Shown: in pieces, positions 9,408 through 15,061 of the stretch
How positions within the stretch are numbered: the stretch's first letter is position 1
How the letters are laid out: the number at the start of each line of letters is the position of its first letter
NCBI GenBank assembly: GCA_949742895.1
Contig: CATJRT010000198.1
Span: forward strand, 1 to 32,466
Direction of reading: 5' to 3'
Length of the DNA: 32,466 nt
From: an uncultured Eubacteriales bacterium
GTDB taxonomy: Bacteria; Bacillota_A; Clostridia; Oscillospirales; Oscillospiraceae
Made by a program: the position numbers and the translations under genes
The notes under the pieces: model-generated
What the model saw: only the letters and a program-made list of their open reading frames with translations
Told to the model about the DNA's origin: nothing
The model's database searches: none

Positions 9408-10558
9408 GGAATCACTGATTTAATCCCCCAAACAAAAGGCGATGTGATAAAATAGTGAAAAGGAGGCGTAAAGGATGAAACAAGAAAGCTTCAGCGATAT
9501 GGAATACAGGTGCCGGAAGAAGAAAACGAAACGGGAAGAATTTCTGGAGATCATGGACGAAATTATCCCATGGAACGAATGGGCATCGCTGATCGTCCCG
9601 CACTACCCGAAGGGGACGCGCGGCCGTCCGCCCATGGAGATTGAACTGATGCTGCGGATGTACCTGCTTCAATGCTGGTTCAATCTGTCTGATGAGGGTG
9701 TAGAGGACGCCATCTACGACAGCTACGCCATGCGGAAATTCATGGGAATCAACTTTTTGGAGCAGGATGTGCCTGACGCAACCACACTTCTGAAGTTCCG
9801 GCATCTGCTGGAGGAACATGGTTTGGGAAAGCTGTTCTTTGATGCCATCAACCGCTGTCTGGAGGGCGCCGGACGGATGATGCGGGGCGGAACCATCGTG
9901 GACGCCACACTAATCAGCGCACCCAGCTCCACTAAAAACGCCTCCAAATCCCGCGACCCGGAGATGCACCAGACGAAAAAAGGGAACCAATGGCATTTCG
10001 GTATGAAATGCCGCACCGGTGTGGATGCGGGCAGCGGTTTTGTCCACACGGTGGAGGCCACTGCCGCCAATGTCCACGATATCACTGTGGCGGCAAAACT
10101 GCTCCGGGAAGATGATGAGGCAGTCTACGGTGACAGCGCCTATCTGGGCCTCCAAAAGCGGGATGAGATTCGAAATGACGAGCACTTCTCTGCCATCGAA
10201 TACCGCATCAACCGCAGGCCAGGCCGGCTTCCCAGGGTTTCGGACAATGGTGTCGACTGGGAACGTTACATCGAAAACCGCAAATCTGCTGTGCGCTGCA
10301 AGGTGGAGCACCCCTACCGGATCGTAAAAAATATCTTTGGCTTCCGCAAAACCGTTTACCGGGGGCTGCGTAAAAATCTGAACCGATTACACGTGCTCTT
10401 TGCCAGTGCCAACCTCTATATGCTTGCCAAGGCCGGTGGCTCTTTGCGCCCGGTGTAGATTTTCGCGGCCAAAATGGCCCGAAAACCGCATCATTCATCG
10501 CATTTATTACTTGCTGCCTACTTCTGCCCCTTGAGTTCATTCATTAATCAGTGGTTCC
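9408..10558 (+). mobile_element. IS5-family insertion sequence, complete, with CTAA target duplication
   Basis: The element is 1151 bp. Its left end GGAATCACTGATTTAAT (from 9408) and the complement of its right end GGAACCACTGATTAAT (from 10558 inward) are imperfect inverted repeats. CTAA is duplicated at 9404-9407 and 10559-10562, matching the YTAR target preference of IS5-group elements. One transposase gene fills the interior. The clean ends and intact gene suggest a recent insertion. Confidence 0.9.
9475..10458 (+). CDS. IS5-family DDE transposase
   Basis: This transposase of 327 residues catalyses cut-and-paste or copy movement of its element. An N-terminal IS5-type DNA-binding region (WASLIVPHYPKGTRGRPPME, LMLRMYLLQCWFNLSDEGVE) precedes the DDE domain. 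The first Asp is in GTIVDATLISAPSS, the second in VYGDSAYLG, and the Glu region is VEHPYRIVKNIFGFRKTVYR, the Y-R-E-K type signature. Its length is close to the usual size for IS5 members. A strong ribosome site (AGGAGG) lies upstream of the ATG at 9475. It appears intact and probably active. Confidence 0.95.
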   Translation: MKQESFSDMEYRCRKKKTKREEFLEIMDEIIPWNEWASLIVPHYPKGTRGRPPMEIELMLRMYLLQCWFNLSDEGVEDAIYDSYAMRKFMGINFLEQDVPDATTLLKFRHLLEEHGLGKLFFDAINRCLEGAGRMMRGGTIVDATLISAPSSTKNASKSRDPEMHQTKKGNQWHFGMKCRTGVDAGSGFVHTVEATAANVHDITVAAKLLREDDEAVYGDSAYLGLQKRDEIRNDEHFSAIEYRINRRPGRLPRVSDNGVDWERYIENRKSAVRCKVEHPYRIVKNIFGFRKTVYRGLRKNLNRLHVLFASANLYMLAKAGGSLRPV

Positions 10559-10655
10559 CTAAATGCCCCGTCAAAACATATGCTGGCATCCGGTCGGCCA
10601 AAATATACCAAGTCCCCCCGACGAATTTCGGACAAAAAATAATTAGATGCATTCA

Positions 10656-10826
10656 TCACAAATTACCCCTATCACTACTAATTCGATACAGTATAACGGC
10701 TGTACCGCTTGAAAAACGCCCTTTTTCATCCTGCTCTGCACCGTTATGCAGATTCACCGTGCTTCTTTTCCACTTCCAGAAACCGTGGTAGATCGCAAGG
10801 TTCCTTAAAAGCAACGTCCTTTTCAT
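10656..10826 (-). CDS. Short 56-codon ORF preceding the DUF6273 gene (possible gene remnant)
   Basis: The frame opens MKRTLLLRNLAI and runs 56 residues to a TGA that overlaps the DUF6273 ATG (TGATG), which suggests translational coupling. Its start and the preceding bases match the rhamnosidase start (MKRTLFLRSIAL), but the rest (YHGFWKWKRSTVNLHNGAEQ) is not a signal peptide. It may be a truncated or rearranged copy of a rhamnosidase-like lipoprotein gene 5' end. Its ribosome site is weak. It may be an expressed leader peptide or a scar; no function is assigned. Confidence 0.4.
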   Translation of the reverse strand: MKRTLLLRNLAIYHGFWKWKRSTVNLHNGAEQDEKGRFSSGTAVILYRISSDRGNL

Positions 10827-10885
10827 TTCGGTTTCTTCATTGTGACTTTGACGGTGAAACTGTGATTTGCACTGTCACAAGTATA

Positions 10886-10891
10886 CACTTT
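10886..10891 (-). promoter_or_regulatory. Possible -10 box of the DUF6273-rhamnosidase operon
   Basis: On the minus strand a TATACT hexamer lies about 23 bp downstream of the end of the conserved operator block and about 60 bp before the first ATG of the operon. The expected -35 position reads GTTCCC, a poor match, as expected for an activator-dependent promoter. Confidence 0.45.
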
Positions 10892-10914
10892 GCTACAAAA
10901 GTGGGAACAGAAAC

Positions 10915-10944
10915 CGCATAACCTTGCTTTTTTTTCGCACAACC
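10915..10944 (-). promoter_or_regulatory. Putative LytTR operator B (9-bp direct repeats, 12-bp spacer)
   Basis: Read on the minus strand, GGTTGTGCG (10944-10936) and GGTTATGCG (10923-10915) are separated by exactly 12 bp. This is the same layout and nearly the same sequence as site A at 2794-2823; the downstream 14-mer GTTATGCGGTTTCT is identical. The site is about 90 bp upstream of the first ATG of the DUF6273-rhamnosidase-esterase operon, directly before the weak promoter. It is the second predicted target of the LytTR regulator. Confidence 0.6.
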
Positions 10945-10996
10945 TTTGGATACTACTAAAAGATTCGCGAAGTGGATGACCTTTAACACAAAAATA

Positions 10997-11016
10997 GGCC
11001 GCCCACATGGGCGGCC
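10997..11016 (-). terminator. Hairpin with T-tract on minus strand
   Basis: The 8-bp stem GGCCGCCC/GGGCGGCC with a 4-nt loop is followed on the minus strand by TATTTTTG. It probably ends the leftward SLOG gene transcript and insulates the glycan operon promoter from it. It also marks the approximate left limit of the integrated element. Confidence 0.65.
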
Positions 11017-11045
11017 CAAACGAAGCTGCTTTCAGGCTTCGGAAT

Positions 11046-11091
11046 TTTTCTCACCGGGGGCCTGCCCACAGGCAGGCCCCCGGTGAGAAAA
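11046..11091. repeat. Perfect 21-bp-arm inverted repeat
   Basis: Arms 11046-11066 and 11071-11091 are exact reverse complements with a CACA loop. The T run lies 5' and the A run 3' of the GC-rich stem on both strands, which is the opposite of an ordinary terminator. The surrounding gap (10827-11233) holds no gene. A smaller stem (CGAAGC/GCTTCG, 11021-11041) lies just to the left. Confidence 0.75.
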
Positions 11092-11233
11092 GAGAGTGGG
11101 AGGAGAAAGTGTCATATTTTCCTGATGATGTTAAGGATACCACATACACGCTGGGAAGTGTTTGCCAAAATAAAAACCGTAGATGGAATTCTTGTAAACC
11201 AGTTCTACATTGCTTCTAATCAAATTGTCCTGC

Positions 11234-11761
11234 CTATATGTTCGACACTGTTCCCTTGTCCGGGTCAATGCAGATGACGGGAAGCGACTTTTTCTTCGCA
11301 TAGTTTACCATCATCCCCGTCCCGCTCCGCACAGTTCTATTATTATCGTACACCGCTACCAGGCAGTCCGCATGGTCTACCAGGTAGCGGTTTCTTTTGT
11401 AGTAACTCTCTGGGCTGGAATCTGTGCCAATGGTGATACACTCAGTAGAATGCTTGACCAGGAACGCCATCCGGGTGCGGCTGCGCTGATCCCATCGCTC
11501 ATCGTGACCAGGATGGGGCAGGACAACCACCAACTCAATGCCGCTGTACTCGGACTGCTCTTTCAGCCGCAACAAGATTTCCCCGCTCCACATATCCACC
11601 CCCAGGGCCCCGCCCACCAGGAACCGGCGCACCCCTTGTTCATAGAGCAAAATGAATTGTTCCTGGAGCCGCTTCTTCAGCCGCTTGCAGCCGCTGTGCT
11701 TTTCATTATATTTGAATTTGAACCGTGTGGGCCGGTGGCCCGTGATCGCGCAGGTTTTCAT
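11234..11761 (-). CDS. YpsA-like SLOG-family protein (DUF1273)
   Basis: This 175-residue Rossmann-type SLOG protein has the family start MKTCAITGHRP, the glycine-rich GGALGVDMWSGEI near 50 and a late GTGMMVNYAKKKSLPVICI segment. SLOG proteins bind nucleotides or nucleotide-derived ligands, and YpsA-like members are common in mobile elements of Firmicutes. The biochemical role here is unknown. It is monocistronic, with its own promoter at 11784-11812, divergent from the Xre regulator. A hairpin-T terminator lies downstream at 10997-11016. Confidence 0.85.
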   Translation of the reverse strand: MKTCAITGHRPTRFKFKYNEKHSGCKRLKKRLQEQFILLYEQGVRRFLVGGALGVDMWSGEILLRLKEQSEYSGIELVVVLPHPGHDERWDQRSRTRMAFLVKHSTECITIGTDSSPESYYKRNRYLVDHADCLVAVYDNNRTVRSGTGMMVNYAKKKSLPVICIDPDKGTVSNI

Positions 11762-11783
11762 AGTCCCGCCTCCTCCTCTTTTG

Positions 11784-11812
11784 AGTATAACGCTATAGGC
11801 GTTTTATTTCAA
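11784..11812 (-). promoter_or_regulatory. SLOG gene promoter with palindromic operator in the spacer
   Basis: On the minus strand TTGAAA (11812-11807), a 17-bp spacer and TATACT (11789-11784) form a clear promoter. The spacer contains the palindrome AACGCCTATAGCGTT, a likely operator, perhaps for the divergent Xre regulator. Confidence 0.7.
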
Positions 11813-11881
11813 CCATAGTCGCTTAATAAACCATGCAAAAGAAGATAAAATACTCCCATGGTATAGATTGGGGGTATCACA

Positions 11882-12220
11882 ATGGATGACTTGCTTCATC
11901 AGATGGGCAAACGAATCTTTTCCAGAAGGAAACAGCTTGATCTGACACAGGAAGAACTTGCGGAACGGGCGGGCCTTCTGACACAGACCATATCCACAGC
12001 GGAGCTTGGGAAAAAGGCCCTCCGGCCAGCTAACATCGTCAAGATTTGCGCCGCCCTGGATATCAGCCCGGATTATCTGCTCCTGGGCAGGGTGTCCGAT
12101 ACCGATCACTCTATCCTCGCCGAAAAGGTGTCCTGTCTCACGCCGGAGCAGTACCGGCATCTGGAAAACGTGGTGGACAGCTTCATCGCTGTGGCAACAG
12201 AAAAGGACAATGGGGCATAG
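11882..12220 (+). CDS. Xre-family helix-turn-helix repressor
   Basis: This 112-residue DNA-binding protein has an N-terminal HTH_3 domain (residues about 8-65: RIFSRRKQLDLTQEELAERA, then TISTAELGKKALRPANIVKI and LDISPDYLLLG). The C-terminal part is a short helical tail (LTPEQYRHLENVVDSFIAVA), probably for dimerisation. Proteins of this kind act as maintenance or immunity repressors of mobile elements. It is divergent from the SLOG gene, and a palindrome in that gene's promoter is a candidate operator. The start ATG follows a GGGGG run. It converges on the partition operon across a shared terminator. Targets cannot be proven from sequence. Confidence 0.88.
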   Translation: MDDLLHQMGKRIFSRRKQLDLTQEELAERAGLLTQTISTAELGKKALRPANIVKICAALDISPDYLLLGRVSDTDHSILAEKVSCLTPEQYRHLENVVDSFIAVATEKDNGA

Positions 12221-12240
12221 TTACTATGCCCCGTTGTCTT
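12204..12240. terminator. Bidirectional terminator between Xre and ParR-like genes
   Basis: The stem 12206-12220 with 12224-12238 (15 bp, one G-U pair) has a TTA loop and A/T flanks on both sides. It overlaps the ends of both convergent genes and contains the Xre stop codon. Confidence 0.85.
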
Positions 12241-12550
12241 GTGAAAATTGAAATGCCTCCATAGTTCGCCGAATGGAGTCCATGTCCGTGTCTCCCAGGC
12301 TCCCGCCGTCCTGCACTGGTTGAGGCTCCATGGCTGGCGGCTGTTCCCTGGGTTCAGCCGGACGGTCAAGCGCGGCATACTGCGGAACCTGTCCGTCCGG
12401 GACGGTGCGAACATAGAGCAGCACCGCATTGGTGATAAACTGCGCCTTGCATCGCCCCTGCTGGTTCAACAACTCCGCCGCCGCCCTCTGCTGGGGATCG
12501 GCGGTGTTGAAGCGGACGGTGAACTTCCCTGGATCTTTTTTACTACCCAT
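12224..12550 (-). CDS. ParR-like partition adaptor (probable)
   Basis: This 108-residue protein is encoded directly after a ParM-like actin gene (3-bp gap), the usual place of the DNA-binding adaptor of type II partition systems. The N-terminal 55 residues (KFTVRFNTADPQQRAAAELL, then KAQFITNAVLLYV) look like a ribbon-helix-helix style segment. The C-terminal half is Pro/Gln-rich and ends in a helix (DMDSIRRTMEAFQ) that could contact the filament, as ParR C-termini do. Function is inferred from gene order and this layout. A centromere (parC) with clear repeats was not found upstream. Confidence 0.65.
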   Translation of the reverse strand: MGSKKDPGKFTVRFNTADPQQRAAAELLNQQGRCKAQFITNAVLLYVRTVPDGQVPQYAALDRPAEPREQPPAMEPQPVQDGGSLGDTDMDSIRRTMEAFQFSQDNGA

Positions 12551-12553
12551 AGC

Positions 12554-13468
12554 TTACCCCTCCCTCTGCGTGAGCTGGTACAGCTTCTCAAACCCTTTGA
12601 CGTTGGCCCGGATATCCTCCACAAAGATGGGATGGGCCACCCGGCCGGATGCCTCGATCTGGCGGCGCAGCAGGATGGCTCCGCCGCCCACGAACACCAC
12701 CACGCCGGATCGCAGCTCCAGCCCCCGCTCCCGCAGGGTGCTGAACAGGTCGTTGACAAACGCCTGGGTCTGCCGCTCCACCATGTCGGACGCCTCCGCC
12801 GGAATGTGTTCTTTGCGACCCATGAGAATGGCATCGATCTCCGATTCCTCCAGCAGAACTCCCAACTCCGCGTCCACCCTGGACTTCACCTGATTATACA
12901 TGGTGATCACACCATGCTCCAAGGATTCACAGACGGACAGATCCCCCGCCCCGTCCTTCAGCAACATGATATCAGTGGTCATGCCGCCCTGGTCGATAAT
13001 GATAGCCTTGGGCTTGTCCCGCAGGGATGGAAGGATGGTAATGGCGGCGGCGTATGCCTGGGGGAAGCAAAGCACTTTTTCGATGAAGATGGAATAGGTG
13101 CGCTTCCCCATCTCAAACTGAACCGCGCCCCGCCCGGTGAAATACCCAGCAAATGCCTTGTGCTGGGGTCCGTAGTGGGCCGGGGGCAGACCTACCGCCA
13201 GCTGGACGCGCATGAGGTTTGGGGAATAGGCCCCCGCTGCCTCAATTTCATAGGCGATGGCGAACAGGGACAGGATAAAGAACCTGTCATCCACGGTCTT
13301 GTCTCGCTGATAGGGGATACGCTTGTCTGACAGCGTATAGTATTTTCCCTGGTACTTCAATGTTTCGCCGCCAAAGGGCGGGGCATCGCTCTCCTGCAAG
13401 CCGGACGTGAACGGTGCATGATTTTTTACCTTTACGAGCTTATTGCCGTGGTCGATTGCGATTAACAT
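12554..13468 (-). CDS. parM: ParM/StbA-family actin-like partition ATPase
   Basis: This 304-residue actin-fold protein polymerises to separate plasmid or element copies. Motifs are phosphate-1 MLIAIDHGNKLVKV at the N-terminus, the phosphate-2 stretch AIIIDQGGMTTDIMLL near 180 and the adenosine motif VVFVGGGAILLRRQIE near 265. Its length is close to that of ParM or Alp7A. It has its own promoter (13494-13522) and an AAAGGAGG ribosome site, and is followed by the ParR-like gene. Presence of a partition pair in an integrated element implies a stage of extrachromosomal replication. Confidence 0.85.
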   Translation of the reverse strand: MLIAIDHGNKLVKVKNHAPFTSGLQESDAPPFGGETLKYQGKYYTLSDKRIPYQRDKTVDDRFFILSLFAIAYEIEAAGAYSPNLMRVQLAVGLPPAHYGPQHKAFAGYFTGRGAVQFEMGKRTYSIFIEKVLCFPQAYAAAITILPSLRDKPKAIIIDQGGMTTDIMLLKDGAGDLSVCESLEHGVITMYNQVKSRVDAELGVLLEESEIDAILMGRKEHIPAEASDMVERQTQAFVNDLFSTLRERGLELRSGVVVFVGGGAILLRRQIEASGRVAHPIFVEDIRANVKGFEKLYQLTQREG

Positions 13469-13493
13469 GGCGTTGCGCCTCCTTTATGCTACT

Positions 13494-13522
13494 CTTATAC
13501 AAATGGAATACGTACACTTCAA
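13494..13522 (-). promoter_or_regulatory. Promoter of the parM-parR operon
   Basis: On the minus strand TTGAAG (13522-13517), a 17-bp spacer and TATAAG (13499-13494) lie about 26 bp before the parM ATG. The region from 13523 to 13613 is AT-rich and without a gene. It is where a centromere would be expected, but I see no clear repeats. Confidence 0.65.
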
Positions 13523-13613
13523 CAGCTTTTTATAGAATTTTCTTCCGAGAGTGGAAAATACATCGCAGTGTAAACAAAAATCAGGGAAGCAATCCAATTA
13601 CAAATACAAACAG

Positions 13614-13644
13614 CAGGGGGCGAGTTCACCGAACTCGCCCCCTG
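13614..13644 (-). terminator. Terminator at the end of the long replication operon
   Basis: A perfect 14-bp stem (13614-13627 with 13631-13644) has an ACC loop. On the minus strand it is followed by T-rich sequence (CTGTTTGTATTTG). It lies 46 bp after the stop of the zinc-finger gene and separates the long operon from parM. Confidence 0.75.
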
Positions 13645-13689
13645 TCTTAATACTTGTAGATGTGATACCGGCATTCCCGCTGCGCATTG

Positions 13690-14133
13690 TCAGGCAGATT
13701 GCCCATCGTCCGTTTCATAGAAGCCTATATCTTCCGAATAGGCTAAGGTGTTGTAATTTGTTCTCAATATCCGGTACGCCTGTCGCAGTTGATGGATATC
13801 GAAGTGCCCAAAGTGGCAGTCCTCAATAGGCACCCCCATCCTGCCGGCCAGCCAGCGGTATGCCTGCCCCCTGGCCCGGCGCAGATTCTTCTGCTTCGTC
13901 CACATATGGTCAAAATATTGGTGGCACAATTTCTTACCCTTACGCATCGGTTCATCGGCCAGCAGACCCATAGCTTCCCGGGGCCTGGGCTTGTGGGTTC
14001 CCACAAAGGCTCCACAGCTTTGGCACAGGTAACAAAACCCGCTTCCGTACTCTTTGCCATAGATCCGGGCATTGCTGCAATAGATGACCTCTCCACCGCA
14101 GAGATTGCAAACCGTCGGCTGTGTGTCGATCAT
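13690..14133 (-). CDS. Zinc-finger protein of the DUF3268 type
   Basis: This 147-residue protein has two N-terminal Cys pairs, CNLCGGEV and CYLCQSCG, likely binding zinc. AFVGTHKPRPREAMGLLADE follows, then a basic helix-rich C-terminal half (KKLCHQYFDHMWTKQKNLRR, RGQAYRWLAGRMG). This pattern fits the DUF3268 zinc-finger family found in phages and mobile elements. DNA or RNA binding is plausible but not shown. It is the last gene of the long minus-strand operon. GGGGG precedes the ATG. Confidence 0.75.
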   Translation of the reverse strand: MIDTQPTVCNLCGGEVIYCSNARIYGKEYGSGFCYLCQSCGAFVGTHKPRPREAMGLLADEPMRKGKKLCHQYFDHMWTKQKNLRRARGQAYRWLAGRMGVPIEDCHFGHFDIHQLRQAYRILRTNYNTLAYSEDIGFYETDDGQSA

Positions 14134-14161
14134 GTTACATCCCCCTTATAAAATCATGGTT

Positions 14162-14740
14162 TCACAGAAAAACCTGATAAATGGCTTCGTTGCACCAGAG
14201 CCATGTCATATGGGCGCAGTCAAAACAGATAAACTGCCAATCAGTCGATTCATAGTAGGGGGTTCCGATAATTCGGATACAGCCCTCCTTAAACCCCCAT
14301 TCCTCGCCCACCTTGATCCGTGCCTGCTCTTCTGTAATTTCCGTGTCACAGTTGTTTACGCTCCACTTGTCCCTTTCCGTCTGATAGGCAATGACCGCCT
14401 CCGGCCTGTTCAGGCACCAGCGACAGCGTGCATACCCAAGCACCTCACGGGGACGGATCTTTTTCTCCTCCACCAGCTTCACAAGAGCCTTGTAGGTATC
14501 TGCGGCAGGAGTATCCGGCTCCTTTTCGGCCTCCTCAAGAAATTCTTCCAGAGTGACCAGAATATCGTGGTTCGCTTTCCAGTTTCGGTCATATCCGGCC
14601 TGCAATTCCTCTTTCGTCGCAAACCGATAACCCTCGTCCAGCACAAACTTGTCAAAGGCAGTGAGTTTGCTGAAATCCTGCGTGCTTTTCCGAAGTTTTT
14701 CTGCCAGCGTATCGCCATAATGTGTTAAAATGTTATCCAT
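14162..14740 (-). CDS. Hypothetical protein with C-terminal CxxC pairs
   Basis: I do not recognise this 192-residue protein. It has an acidic, helical N-terminal half (LRKSTQDFSKLTAFDKFVLD, LVTLEEFLEEAEKEPDT) and two Cys pairs (CRWC near 122 and CFDC near 177) that may bind one zinc ion. The start at 14740 (MDNILTHYG) is chosen because GGAGG lies five bases upstream, inside the end of the LPD11 gene, with which it overlaps by eight bases. An ATG four codons earlier lacks a ribosome site. The overlap suggests translational coupling. Confidence 0.7.
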   Translation of the reverse strand: MDNILTHYGDTLAEKLRKSTQDFSKLTAFDKFVLDEGYRFATKEELQAGYDRNWKANHDILVTLEEFLEEAEKEPDTPAADTYKALVKLVEEKKIRPREVLGYARCRWCLNRPEAVIAYQTERDKWSVNNCDTEITEEQARIKVGEEWGFKEGCIRIIGTPYYESTDWQFICFDCAHMTWLWCNEAIYQVFL

Positions 14741-15008
14741 GTTGTCCTCCATTGTTTTTCATTTGCTGCTCATAGCAGTTGATCTGCTCCATCGTCAGCC
14801 ATTCAGGTTTTGCGTCTGCCGGAAAGCTGTTCCATAACGCCTTCATATAGCCGATTTGGTCCGTTACATTTCCTGCCCACAAACGATTTGCACAGTTACG
14901 GCCATATCCCAAAAGGTAGTCGCAGTCAGAGCGCATCCGATCCAGCAGCATATAGCGGAACTTCGCATCCCAATTCTTTTCTTGGATATATTGTTCATAT
15001 TTGTTCAT
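14733..15008 (-). CDS. LPD11-domain small protein
   Basis: This 91-residue protein matches the large polyvalent protein-associated domain 11 pattern: LLDRMRSDCDYLLGYGRN, LWAGNVTDQIGYMKALWNSF and PEWLTMEQINCYEQQM. Such domains occur alone or in large polyvalent proteins of phages and conjugative elements of Firmicutes. Their biochemical role is unknown. The start at 15008 (MNKYEQYIQ) has AAGGG eight bases upstream; an ATG seven codons earlier does not. Confidence 0.8.
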   Translation of the reverse strand: MNKYEQYIQEKNWDAKFRYMLLDRMRSDCDYLLGYGRNCANRLWAGNVTDQIGYMKALWNSFPADAKPEWLTMEQINCYEQQMKNNGGQHG

Positions 15009-15029
15009 ACCATCAGCCCTTTCTATCAT

Positions 15030-15055
15030 AGGGGAGAGCCATTTGGCTTTCCCCT
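15030..15055. repeat. Intercistronic hairpin before the LPD11 gene
   Basis: AGGGGAGAGCC pairs with GGCTTTCCCCT across an ATTT loop. No T-tract follows on the minus strand, so it is more likely an mRNA processing or stability stem than a terminator. Confidence 0.55.
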
Positions 15056-15061
15056 GAGGTG

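Larger units (their letters stand above)
8572..10656 (-). pseudogene. DUF6273 protein gene split by an IS5-family element
   Basis: The 3' fragment (8572-9402) contains typical DUF6273 features: GMFLVSENLIG, SAWWLRSPHDPNFP and a C-terminal hydrophobic segment (FVQWLTRLGLTIFLGIV). The frame has a stop (TGA) at the IS edge. If 9408-10558 and one CTAA copy are removed, the frame continues upstream through FDGAFRVLDANHTNTG and RRGDLVYFG to an ATG at 10656 (MNASNYFLSE), with AGGGG nine bases before it. So the intact gene would encode about 310 residues. The DUF6273 role is unknown; such proteins are often surface or exported in Clostridia. The insertion is likely polar on the rhamnosidase and esterase unless an IS-borne or local promoter drives them. 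Confidence 0.8.

Noticed and set aside
13523..13613. A parC centromere upstream of parM.
   Set aside because: The place is right, but I could not find convincing repeated iterons in this AT-rich stretch.
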